In this document: in pieces, positions 1 through 5,982 of the stretch
Position numbering within the stretch: position 1 is the stretch's first letter
Layout: every line of letters begins with the position of its first letter
Notes under the pieces: generated by a model
The model's database searches: none
What the model was told of the DNA's origin: nothing
The model's input: the letters and a program-made list of their open reading frames with translations, nothing else
Translations under genes and position numbers: made by a program
Assembly: GCA_027047735.1 (NCBI GenBank)
Contig: JALTUD010000218.1
Coordinates: 1 to 6,802 of the forward strand
Source: Flavobacteriales bacterium
GTDB lineage: Bacteria; Bacteroidota; Bacteroidia; Flavobacteriales_D; Parvicellaceae
DNA length: 6,802 nt
Direction: 5' to 3'

Positions 1-113
1 TTTGATTCCTTATCCTTCTTCATAAAATTTTTCCATAGCTGGGGCTATGCAAAATTTTTATTCATCGTCTAAGAAACCAAAAATTCACTTTCTATTCGCC
101 AATTTCGCTCGCG
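1..113. other. Non-coding left edge, no convincing gene
   Basis: I see no supported gene between the window edge and the structured element that begins near 114. One plus-strand frame is open from base 1 to a TAA at 70-72 (23 codons), but that stretch is dominated by the palindrome at 22-61 and looks like no known protein end. On the minus strand, the downstream side of nagZ, all frames are broken by stops. The content is the palindrome, followed by a stretch ending in TTCGCTCGCG (104-113) that leads into the structured element. Confidence 0.5.
22..61. repeat. Imperfect AT-rich palindrome with a GC-containing core
   Basis: The core CATAGC (34-39) and GCTATG (44-49) form a perfect 6-bp stem around the loop TGGG. 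After a C-C mismatch (33/50) the pairing continues outward: 29-32 with 51-54, a T-T mismatch at 28/55, then 22-27 with 56-61. The arms carry A and T runs on both sides, so it could end transcription from either direction, but neither strand has a clean uninterrupted U-tract after a GC-rich stem. It may equally be part of a dispersed intergenic repeat together with the element to its right. The stem is seen directly; any role is inference. Confidence 0.5.
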
Positions 114-133
114 TTAGGGATAGAAGTGGCATC

Positions 134-163
134 CTTTTGGGTTGTTGCATTGCAACCCAAAAG
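134..163. repeat. Perfect 11-bp inverted repeat (arm P2a)
   Basis: CTTTTGGGTTG (134-144) is the exact reverse complement of CAACCCAAAAG (153-163), with an 8-nt loop between. It sits inside the proposed P2 helix of the structured element. Base 134 can pair either here or at the end of P2. The pairing is seen directly. Confidence 0.8.
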
Positions 164-181
164 ATATAACGGATAGCCCGA

Positions 182-239
182 CCCTCATTTGCACAAACAA
201 CGTTTCGCGAGAGCGATATGTTGTTTGTGCAAATGAGGG
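182..239. repeat. Perfect 20-bp inverted repeat (arm P3)
   Basis: The left arm (182-201) and right arm (220-239) are exact reverse complements over 20 bp. The 18-nt interior (202-219) closes further: T203-A218 pairs, and TCGC (205-208) pairs with GCGA (213-216) around the loop GAGA (209-212). The hairpin lies 7 bp beyond the end of nagZ (247) on that gene's downstream side. No U-tract follows on either strand, so it does not look like a standard intrinsic terminator, though it could protect the 3' end of the namZ-nagZ mRNA. Confidence 0.85.
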
Positions 240-246
240 GAACGCC

Positions 247-1329
247 CTAAATCAAACCTAAGCAAATTTTTAAGCGAATTATTTTTTTTGCCGATTGGTA
301 GATTTGTTGTTTGTATGTTTCGTTTTTATGCATTTCGTTGAGTATTTCAGAAAGGTCTTGTTCTTCATTTACGGGCATCAGCAACATATCGCAACCGGCT
401 TTTGTGGCTTTCACTCCGCTGTTTTTAATTTGTGCTACGCCTCCCATATTCATAGCATCGGTAATGATTAATCCATTGAATCCCAATTCGTTTTTGAGTA
501 GGTCGGTAACGATTCTTTTGGAGCAGGTGGCAGGGAGATTATCGGTTGAATAGACGGGATTATTTTTTACGGCTATGTGTCCGACCATAATGGAAATTAC
601 ACCGTTTTTAATAATGGGAATATAGTTGTTGACTTCTTTCATTTCTCCATCAATATACACGAGTTGTTTGTGCGTGTCGCCTTTGACGTAGCCGTGTCCG
701 GGAAAATGTTTGGCTGTGGCTATGATGTTGTTTTCCTGCGTGGTAGTAATGAATTGGTTGGCGAAAAGAGTTACGGTATCTGTGTTTAGTCCAAAGCTAC
801 GGTTGCTCACGGTTTTATTGGGAGAAGCATCGATAACCGGTGCGAAGTTTTGTGTGATTCCGATGGTATGTAAGTCATTGGAAATGGTTTGTGCGACTTT
901 GGTAACTTCTTCTATGGTTTTGATTTGGTTGGTTTTGGGAACAGGGGTGCTTTCTTTTATCTTGTATTTGATTAAAGTAGGTTCGGCATCGGCACTAAAG
1001 ATGGGAGGGAGAACCTTGTTGGCTTTGCATACGCTGTCTATCTTTTTTCGGAGTTCAATAAAAGAATCCATAGTTCCGTTAAGGAGTAAAACGCCTCCGA
1101 GGTAACCTTTTTGAGCTAAGTCTAAGACATGTTCGGTAGGTTTACCGTGTTTACCAACCGAAGGAACAAGCAATTGACCAACGATTAAAGTGTCGTTAAG
1201 TTCATTAAATATTGCATCTGTTTGTATGCGAAGCAGTTGGTCTTGTGAGAAGAAATCTTTTAGTTTATATTCTTGTGCTGTTCCTTGTAAAAAAAGAAAG
1301 AAAGCTGTGAGTAGGAATAGGTTGTTCAT
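247..1329 (-). CDS. nagZ: Secreted GH3 beta-N-acetylglucosaminidase, NagZ-like (360 aa)
   Basis: Glycoside hydrolase family 3 enzyme expected to remove non-reducing terminal GlcNAc from peptidoglycan fragments. Residues 1-19 form a signal peptide with a likely cut after TAQ and no lipobox cysteine, so the enzyme should act in the periplasm, unlike the cytoplasmic NagZ of enterobacteria. Family motifs appear in order: NFAPVIDASPN (161-171), NRSFG (176-180), AKHFPGHG (206-213), the D218-x-H220 acid/base dyad known from Bacillus NagZ, and the nucleophile D291 in IITDAMNM. The length suits a single TIM-barrel enzyme without the C-terminal domain of the larger Bacillus protein. ATG at 1329 is only 6 bp after the namZ stop, so the two are almost certainly one operon. 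The TAG stop (247-249) lies within the closing stem of the structured element. The GH3 call is firm; GlcNAc specificity follows from the motifs and the neighbour. Confidence 0.9.
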   Translation of the reverse strand: MNNLFLLTAFFLFLQGTAQEYKLKDFFSQDQLLRIQTDAIFNELNDTLIVGQLLVPSVGKHGKPTEHVLDLAQKGYLGGVLLLNGTMDSFIELRKKIDSVCKANKVLPPIFSADAEPTLIKYKIKESTPVPKTNQIKTIEEVTKVAQTISNDLHTIGITQNFAPVIDASPNKTVSNRSFGLNTDTVTLFANQFITTTQENNIIATAKHFPGHGYVKGDTHKQLVYIDGEMKEVNNYIPIIKNGVISIMVGHIAVKNNPVYSTDNLPATCSKRIVTDLLKNELGFNGLIITDAMNMGGVAQIKNSGVKATKAGCDMLLMPVNEEQDLSEILNEMHKNETYKQQIYQSAKKIIRLKICLGLI

Positions 1330-1335
1330 GAGTGT

Positions 1336-2511
1336 TTAGTTTTCAAAATCAGGATAAAGAAGGTATTTTTTTCTTGTGTTTTTGAAGTCGGAAAGGTCTT
1401 TTTGCCAATAATTTTCAATTTCTTCTACTGTTTTTCCCTCGCGAATCATTTTTTGAATGTTTTTGTCTCCGGATAGAAGATTGAAAAAACCGTTTTTCAA
1501 GAAAAACTCATCTTTGTTTGGAGTTTGATTATACATAGCGATTAACCATTGAATGTAGAATTTGCCGAGTTTCGGCATTTCATTGTTTCCAAATTCCCGG
1601 AGGTCATAGCCATAACACTTTTTTCCTTCGTGTTTGGGGTGTTTAGCACCGAAAGTTGGTTGGGGAGTGAATGAAAAATCAGTAGGAGGGATGTAAGGCG
1701 AACCGAAAACTTGAAAAGGAAAAGGAGTGCCTCTTCCTACGCTGACATTTGTTCCTTCAAATAAACAAAGAGAAGGGTAGAGGTAGATGCTACTCATATT
1801 CGGTAAATTGGGAGAAGGTGGAATAGGTAGTTTGTATTTCGTGTTGTGCGTGTATTCTTTACATTTGATAATGGTTAGTTGTGTTTGTACACTGTTTTTT
1901 AGCCACTTTTCTCCGTTAATCATTTGTGCGTACTCGCCTATGGTCATTCCATGTACGATAGGAACGGGATGCATGCCGACAAAGGATTTGTTTTCCGGTT
2001 TGAGAACGGGACCATCTACATAAAAACCGTTAGGATTGGGGCGGTCTAAAATAAGTAAAGGGATATTGTTTTCGGCACAAGCTTCCATAACGTAGTGCAT
2101 CGTGCTGATATAGGTGTAAAATCGAGCACCAACATCTTGAATATCAAAAATAACAATATCGACATCTTTTAGTTTTTCGGCTGAGGGCTTTCTGTTTTTT
2201 CGACCATACAACGAGAGAATGGGAATGCCGGTTTGGGTGTCTTTGGCGTCCTTTACTTTTTCGCCGGCATCGGCTTTTCCTCTAAAACCGTGTTCGGGAG
2301 CGAAAACTTTAATAATGTTGATGTGCAATTTCAATAAAGAATCAACCAAGTGTGTTGAACCGATAACGCTGGTAGGGTTCGCAACAAGGGCTACTCTTTT
2401 GTTCTTTAAAAGCGGTAAATATAAATCGGTTTGTTCCGCTCCTGTTTGCAGTTGCGTCCAAAAGGAAGGGATAAAAAACAGTAAGAAAAAATAGATTAAG
2501 GCGTATCTCAT
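1336..2511 (-). CDS. namZ: Exo-beta-N-acetylmuramidase NamZ-like, DUF1343/GH171 (391 aa)
   Basis: DUF1343 protein related to Bacillus YbbC/NamZ, which releases MurNAc from non-reducing ends of peptidoglycan glycans. Recognisable conserved blocks are NPTS (45-48), PEHGFRG (72-78), DIQDVGARFYTY (123-134), DRPNP (156-160), PIVHGMTIGE (184-193), PSPNLP (232-237) and FEGTNVSVGRGTPFPFQ (251-267). The N-terminus (1-20) is a hydrophobic export signal, so the enzyme should be periplasmic. The frame stays open upstream to 2619, but I chose ATG at 2511: it puts the signal peptide first, and the longer form would add a second hydrophobic stretch and run across the divergent permease start at 2553. The gene is first in a namZ-nagZ operon, the same pairing as ybbC with nagZ in Bacillus. 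Family assignment is confident; the activity is by homology. Confidence 0.9.
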   Translation of the reverse strand: MRYALIYFFLLFFIPSFWTQLQTGAEQTDLYLPLLKNKRVALVANPTSVIGSTHLVDSLLKLHINIIKVFAPEHGFRGKADAGEKVKDAKDTQTGIPILSLYGRKNRKPSAEKLKDVDIVIFDIQDVGARFYTYISTMHYVMEACAENNIPLLILDRPNPNGFYVDGPVLKPENKSFVGMHPVPIVHGMTIGEYAQMINGEKWLKNSVQTQLTIIKCKEYTHNTKYKLPIPPSPNLPNMSSIYLYPSLCLFEGTNVSVGRGTPFPFQVFGSPYIPPTDFSFTPQPTFGAKHPKHEGKKCYGYDLREFGNNEMPKLGKFYIQWLIAMYNQTPNKDEFFLKNGFFNLLSGDKNIQKMIREGKTVEEIENYWQKDLSDFKNTRKKYLLYPDFEN

Positions 2512-2522
2512 AAAAAAATAAC

Positions 2523-2530
2523 TAATTTTG
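2523..2530 (+). promoter_or_regulatory. Bacteroidota -7 box (TAATTTTG) for the permease gene
   Basis: TAATTTTG matches the Bacteroidota sigma-70 -7 consensus TAnnTTTG exactly and lies 22 bp before the TTG start at 2553, giving a leader of roughly 15 nt. No clear -33 TTG/TTTG element is seen at the usual spacing. It lies in the 41-bp gap between divergent genes, where a promoter is expected. Confidence 0.45.
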
Positions 2531-2533
2531 GTG

Positions 2534-2541
2534 CAAATTAA
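2534..2541 (-). promoter_or_regulatory. Possible -7 box for the namZ-nagZ operon
   Basis: Read on the minus strand these bases are TTAATTTG, one mismatch from TAnnTTTG, about 22 bp upstream of the namZ ATG at 2511. It sits only 3 bp from the plus-strand box, so the two promoters would occupy overlapping DNA and could compete. No good -33 element is visible. The call rests on position and a partial match. Confidence 0.25.
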
Positions 2542-2552
2542 ACTAAAACTAA

Positions 2553-4205
2553 TTGAATACTGCACTCTACATAGCAAAAAGAATGCTAGAAAATAAAGGG
2601 GGTACCCAAAACAGGTCAAAGCCCATTGTTTTTTTAGCTATTGCGGGAATAACTTTAGGAATATCGGTGATGATTCTTTCTATTTCTATCGCATCGGGAT
2701 TTCAGAAAGAAGTACGTGAAAAAATTGTTGGTTTTGGTTCGCATATTCAAATAAGCAGTTCTTATAGCAATGTTTCGTTTGAGTCCTCTCCGTTGTTGGT
2801 GTCGGAAATAGATACTGCTGAAATAAGAAGCGACAAAAAGGTGAAAAGTGTGCAAGTATTTGCATACAAACCGGCTATTATACAGTCTAAAAACAAAAGG
2901 GAAAAAGACGGTAAGATTATAAGGGATATACAAGGGGTAGTATTTAAAGGAATAGGGGCGGATTTTAATTCTTCTTTTTTTTCGACTCATTTAATAAAAG
3001 GTAAAGTGCCAAAGTATTCCGAGGATTTGGTAAGTGATAGTATTTTAGTTTCAAAAAGTATAGCCGATAAATTAAATGTGAAAACCGGTGAAAAAGTAGC
3101 GGTTTTTTTTATCAAAGAAACAGGACCTCAACAGCGAAATTTTATTGTTTCGGGTATTTATGAAACAGGATTGGAAGATTTTGACAAGCAATTTTGTTTT
3201 GTGGACATCAATCAAATCAGAAGGTTAAACAATTGGGGGATTAGTGCTCATTTAAGGGTGAATGAGAATTGTGAATACAACTACGTTGTACTTGAAGCTT
3301 TAGCTCGCGGAGGAAATAAAAATTACCGTTATCAATGGGGAGATAAGGAATTTAGTGCGGAAAATAAACAAATACTTTGTCCTATAAAAGACACTGTAAT
3401 ACGCGTTGTTGTTTCCGATTTTGAAGCAATGGGATATTTAGAGCCTTTAGAGATGCAGTCGATACCCGATACGGCGTGGTTGACGATTAAAGTGTCTGGG
3501 GATGAAAATATTAAATGCAATTGCCGGACAGAAGAAGAATCTTTGCAAGCAGATTATATAAACGATAGTACCACTCAATTTATAAAAGACGGGGTGACTT
3601 TTACGACTGTTTTACGAACGTCGGGAGGCAGTTCGAATCATTATAGCGGAGGAATAGAGGTTTTGTTGAATGATTTTGAGCAATTGAGTAACGGAGAGGA
3701 GGTAATAGAAAACTACATCAGTCCCATCTACAACGTAACGACCATTGTTCAGCAAAACGAAGAAATATTCAATTGGTTGAATATGTTGGATATGAACGTC
3801 TATATCATTTTAGGATTAATGATTTTGGTTGCTATTGTAAATATGACTTCCGCTCTTTTGGTTTTGATTTTAGAAAAAACAAGAACGATAGGGATACTAA
3901 AAGCTCTTGGGGCGGACGATTGGATGGTGCAGAAGATTTTTGTTTACAATGGAGCTTTTTTGATATTGAAAGGAATTATCTATGGAAATTTATTGGCTTT
4001 TGCTGTTATTTTTTTACAAAATGAATTTCATTTCCTTACCTTACCGCAAGAGAATTACTATGTGAGTGTAGTACCTATGGATTTTCCTGTAATGTCTATT
4101 ATTATTGTCAATGTTTTGGCTTTTGTTGTGTGTTATTTGGCATTGATTTTACCGTCGTATATTGTAACGAAAATAACACCGGTTAAAGCTATCAAATTTG
4201 AATAA
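2553..4205 (+). CDS. LolC/LolE-family ABC transporter permease with a large periplasmic insert (550 aa)
   Basis: FtsX/MacB-type permease of the LolC/E group, which in proteobacteria moves lipoproteins out of the inner membrane. No ATPase partner is in the window. TM1 is about 25-48, followed by a periplasmic MacB_PCD-like domain opening with FGSHIQI (61-67), then TM2 about 416-440, TM3 about 464-488 and TM4 about 511-537. EKTRTIGILKALGA (441-454) is the cytoplasmic coupling loop typical of FtsX permeases. The protein ends in the family-like TPVKAIKFE. At 550 aa it is clearly longer than the roughly 400 aa usual for the family; the excess lies at about 230-364. TTG is taken as start because a TAA (2550-2552) sits directly before it in frame, and residues NTALYIAKRM look like the family N-terminus; ATG at 2583 would remove them. 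Transport substrate is unknown. Confidence 0.85.
   Translation: MNTALYIAKRMLENKGGTQNRSKPIVFLAIAGITLGISVMILSISIASGFQKEVREKIVGFGSHIQISSSYSNVSFESSPLLVSEIDTAEIRSDKKVKSVQVFAYKPAIIQSKNKREKDGKIIRDIQGVVFKGIGADFNSSFFSTHLIKGKVPKYSEDLVSDSILVSKSIADKLNVKTGEKVAVFFIKETGPQQRNFIVSGIYETGLEDFDKQFCFVDINQIRRLNNWGISAHLRVNENCEYNYVVLEALARGGNKNYRYQWGDKEFSAENKQILCPIKDTVIRVVVSDFEAMGYLEPLEMQSIPDTAWLTIKVSGDENIKCNCRTEEESLQADYINDSTTQFIKDGVTFTTVLRTSGGSSNHYSGGIEVLLNDFEQLSNGEEVIENYISPIYNVTTIVQQNEEIFNWLNMLDMNVYIILGLMILVAIVNMTSALLVLILEKTRTIGILKALGADDWMVQKIFVYNGAFLILKGIIYGNLLAFAVIFLQNEFHFLTLPQENYYVSVVPMDFPVMSIIIVNVLAFVVCYLALILPSYIVTKITPVKAIKFE
3240..3644 (+). other. SprB/PKD-like extra domain inside the permease (residues about 230-364)
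   Basis: In ordinary family members the stretch matching QIRRLNNW (221-228) runs almost directly into the one matching GGIEVLLNDF (366-375); here about 135 residues intervene. The first part has GG (253-254), YRYQW (258-262) and DTVIRVVVSD (280-289), spaced as in SprB or PKD-type beta-sandwich repeats of Bacteroidota surface proteins. The second part (about 292-364) is not recognised. Four cysteines fall in the insert (240, 276, 322, 324), which could form disulfides in the periplasm. The reading frame is intact. The boundaries are judged by eye from family memory. Confidence 0.5.
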
Positions 4206-4232
4206 TACTTTTTTCAAATAATAAGTACATAA

Positions 4233-4820
4233 ATGACAAAACAAGAAGCCTTGGCAATTATTAATGCCGATGAAGAAAATTGGGAAGAAGCTCTTTCTCA
4301 AAAAATATTTGAAATAAAAAATAATGTGTTAAGAGCCGTTTTAATTCCAAAAATAGTGAGTAAAAAAGTGAAGGAAGTCAATCAACTTTTACAAGCTGAA
4401 CGAGTTTTGGGTGGAGAAAGAGAAACGAATCAAACAAAAACAATAGACCTTTGTTTACAACTGAAAAGCAACAAAGTATCGGATGTAATAGACCTGTATC
4501 GAGAGTATGAACAAAAGTTGATGCAATTAAAATTGCGGTTAACTCAATCTTTTTATCCGGAAGAGCTTATACAGGTTTTAGAATCCTTAGCTGTATTGGA
4601 AGAAAACAGACAAAAGGCGTTACTTTCATTAGCTTCTGAACTGGTTTTAGGTAATCCTTTACAAGTCAAAATTTCAGAAGATGCACACACAGGAGAGATT
4701 CTGTCAGAATTAAAACGATTGGAAAAAAATAAGAGATTAGAAAAAAAAGATGTATTTTCGCTCTCTTATTTTGAAAAAGACCTGCTTCGGATTGTAAAGT
4801 ACAGTACATTTCGGAATTGA
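4233..4820 (+). CDS. Uncharacterised helical cytoplasmic protein (195 aa)
   Basis: I do not recognise this family. There is no signal peptide or membrane segment, and the sequence is rich in Glu, Lys, Leu and Gln with heptad-like spacing, suggesting a mostly alpha-helical protein with coiled-coil potential, especially about 84-135 and 155-172. The single cysteine is C74. A run of charged residues (KRLEKNKRLEKKD, 161-173) precedes the C-terminal helix. The ATG at 4233 follows the permease stop by 27 bp, preceded by an A-rich stretch rather than a Shine-Dalgarno site, and the next gene starts 37 bp after its stop, so co-transcription with both neighbours is likely. A soluble partner of the following membrane protein is possible but unproven. 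Confidence 0.7.
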   Translation: MTKQEALAIINADEENWEEALSQKIFEIKNNVLRAVLIPKIVSKKVKEVNQLLQAERVLGGERETNQTKTIDLCLQLKSNKVSDVIDLYREYEQKLMQLKLRLTQSFYPEELIQVLESLAVLEENRQKALLSLASELVLGNPLQVKISEDAHTGEILSELKRLEKNKRLEKKDVFSLSYFEKDLLRIVKYSTFRN

Positions 4821-4857
4821 GTATAGAATTACAGCGTAAGATAGATACCAAAAGAAT

Positions 4858-5277
4858 ATGTTTGAATCATTGTGGAGAAGTGGTCCGGTAGGACAAATAA
4901 TAGCCGATATTTTATTGGCTAGTTCTATCGCCGTATCAGCGATTCTTTTGTTTATTGCCTATCGAAAGTTTGTAGCTTACATGGGAGGAGGAAAAAAACG
5001 TAAAACTACCGTAAAATATGCAACGGTTTATGATTTAAGACCTCCTTACGCAAAAGGGGAAGTGCAGTTTGGATTTGAATTGGGAGAAGAAACGCCTGTA
5101 AAATTTCAAATTGTGGATAAAAATCAAAATGTTGTAAAACTATATAAAGATGAGGTCTTGCAAAAAGGAATTTATCCTGTATATTGCGACACACGCGAAA
5201 TTAAAAACGGAGAATACTACTACGAACTACACACACCTTATCAAAAAATATCAAAAAAATTCTTTATAGTAAATTAA
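4858..5277 (+). CDS. Single-pass membrane protein with Ig-like/FlgD-like domain (139 aa)
   Basis: One hydrophobic segment (about 13-36) is followed by a basic linker (KKRK, 46-49) and a beta-rich domain (about 55-139). The pattern of FQIVDKNQNVV (83-93), KGIYPVYCDT (103-112) and NGEYYYELHT (117-126) recalls the FlgD Ig-like fold and the C-terminal sorting domains of secreted Bacteroidota proteins, but here the domain is tied to the inner membrane. Basic residues cluster after the segment (R36, K37, KKRK), which by the positive-inside rule would place the Ig-like domain in the cytoplasm, an unusual location. The ATG follows a 37-bp gap, and the stop is 3 bp before the next gene, implying tight co-expression with the beta-barrel protein. 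The function is unknown. Confidence 0.75.
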   Translation: MFESLWRSGPVGQIIADILLASSIAVSAILLFIAYRKFVAYMGGGKKRKTTVKYATVYDLRPPYAKGEVQFGFELGEETPVKFQIVDKNQNVVKLYKDEVLQKGIYPVYCDTREIKNGEYYYELHTPYQKISKKFFIVN

Positions 5278-5280
5278 GTC

Positions 5281-5982
5281 ATGAAATTAAAATTTGTAGT
5301 TATATTACTGTTCTTTTTTGTTGGTTTTCAATCTGCCTTTGCTCAATATACGCAAGGTTCAGGAAAGAAGAAAAAGAGTCGTGGAGGAAAAGAACCGCAT
5401 CATTCGGTAATAAAAGGAGATTTTAAATTACCAACAGGGCTTTCGAGTAAGGCTTTTCGTCGCATCATGGATGGAAAAGTAGATTTGGATTTTTCATATA
5501 ATTACAGATTGTCCAATGATGTTTTCTTTGGGGCGGGAATTAAATATGGTTTTTGGGATATAGATGTCAATGCTTTCGGTTCGGCGAAGGTTCATGGGAA
5601 TCTTAAAATCGTAAATCCGTTTGTAACCGTAGGAAAAGTGTTTCAACAAGATAGACAGTTTTTTATAGAGACAGAGTTTAAAGTGGGATACGATGCTTTT
5701 AAAACCGAGACATATTTCAATGAAGCTCATACAATTTACAAACAATCAGGGTTTAATTTTGAACCTAAAGTCGTCTTTTATTTAGCGACAACCGATATGC
5801 TGGCCTTTGGTTTGAGTATTAATTACAATGTAATTGGGATTAATTTTTCTTCATTGGATTTAGGAAAAGAATCTTACAGTGCTATTCCTACGGGTGGAGG
5901 AGCTACACAATATTTTTCAATCGGTTTTGGATTTTACACCTTTGTACCTAACGCTCAAGACCGAGAAAATGCCAAAAGATAA
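5281..5982 (+). CDS. Predicted small outer-membrane beta-barrel protein (233 aa)
   Basis: A clear signal peptide (1-21, ending SAFA before QYTQ) predicts export. The mature part opens with a strongly basic linker (KKKKSRGGK, 29-37) and continues with alternating polar/hydrophobic, aromatic-rich strands such as VDLDFSYNYRL (67-77), VFFGAGIKYGFWDIDV (81-96), FFIETEFKVGYDAF (127-140) and YFSIGFGFYTF (211-221), typical of a small outer-membrane barrel of perhaps eight strands. Loops include a Gly-rich turn (GGG, 205-207). It does not end in the terminal aromatic residue common in proteobacterial porins, but about a dozen residues past the last strand. It starts 3 bp after the previous stop, and its end overlaps the proposed moxR start by 14 bp. 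No specific family is recognised; substrate and role are unknown. Confidence 0.75.
   Translation: MKLKFVVILLFFFVGFQSAFAQYTQGSGKKKKSRGGKEPHHSVIKGDFKLPTGLSSKAFRRIMDGKVDLDFSYNYRLSNDVFFGAGIKYGFWDIDVNAFGSAKVHGNLKIVNPFVTVGKVFQQDRQFFIETEFKVGYDAFKTETYFNEAHTIYKQSGFNFEPKVVFYLATTDMLAFGLSINYNVIGINFSSLDLGKESYSAIPTGGGATQYFSIGFGFYTFVPNAQDRENAKR

Larger units (their letters stand above)
114..250 (+). ncRNA. Structured RNA-like intergenic element, three-way junction (possibly Flavo-1 class)
   Basis: Four helices can be drawn by eye. P1 pairs TTAGGG (114-119) with CCCTAA (245-250). P2 pairs GGCATCC (128-134) with GGAT-A-GCC (171-178), with A175 bulged. P2a inside it is a perfect 10-bp hairpin, 135-144 with 153-162. 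P3 is a perfect 20-bp hairpin, 182-201 with 220-239. The single-stranded joints (ATAGAAGT, GATATAAC, GAACG) are purine-rich on the plus strand, and the P3 tip is a GAGA (GNRA-type) tetraloop there, which favours plus-strand reading. From memory this arrangement, with conserved joints and variable stems, recurs between flavobacterial genes. Assignment to Flavo-1 is a guess that needs a covariance-model search. Read on the minus strand it would be the 3' UTR of nagZ. The folds are seen; the RNA identity is inference. Confidence 0.5.

Noticed and set aside
182..239. Standard intrinsic terminator for nagZ
   Set aside because: The stem is strong but no U-tract follows on the minus strand, nor on the plus strand, so a classical Rho-independent terminator is not supported.
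1..250. CRISPR array or tRNA gene in the repeat-rich left end
   Set aside because: There are no direct repeats with regular spacers, and the fold is a three-way junction without anticodon arm, T-loop sequence or CCA-like acceptor.
710..1105. 131-codon plus-strand open frame opposite nagZ
   Set aside because: The minus strand encodes intact GH3 catalytic motifs here; the antisense frame has no recognisable family and is explained by codon structure of the real gene.
2512..2619. N-terminal extension of namZ by 36 codons to a start at 2619
   Set aside because: It would cross the divergent permease start and put a second hydrophobic stretch ahead of a complete signal peptide; ATG at 2511 gives a normal export signal and length.
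2655..2990. 111-codon minus-strand open frame inside the permease
   Set aside because: It is opposite the conserved N-terminal domain of the permease and has a low-complexity composition rich in Tyr, Arg and Phe typical of an antisense shadow.
4206..4232. Separate promoter upstream of the 195-aa gene (TACTTTTT at 4206-4213)
   Set aside because: It misses the final G of TAnnTTTG, has no visible -33 element and lies in a short gap where read-through from the permease gene is the simpler explanation.
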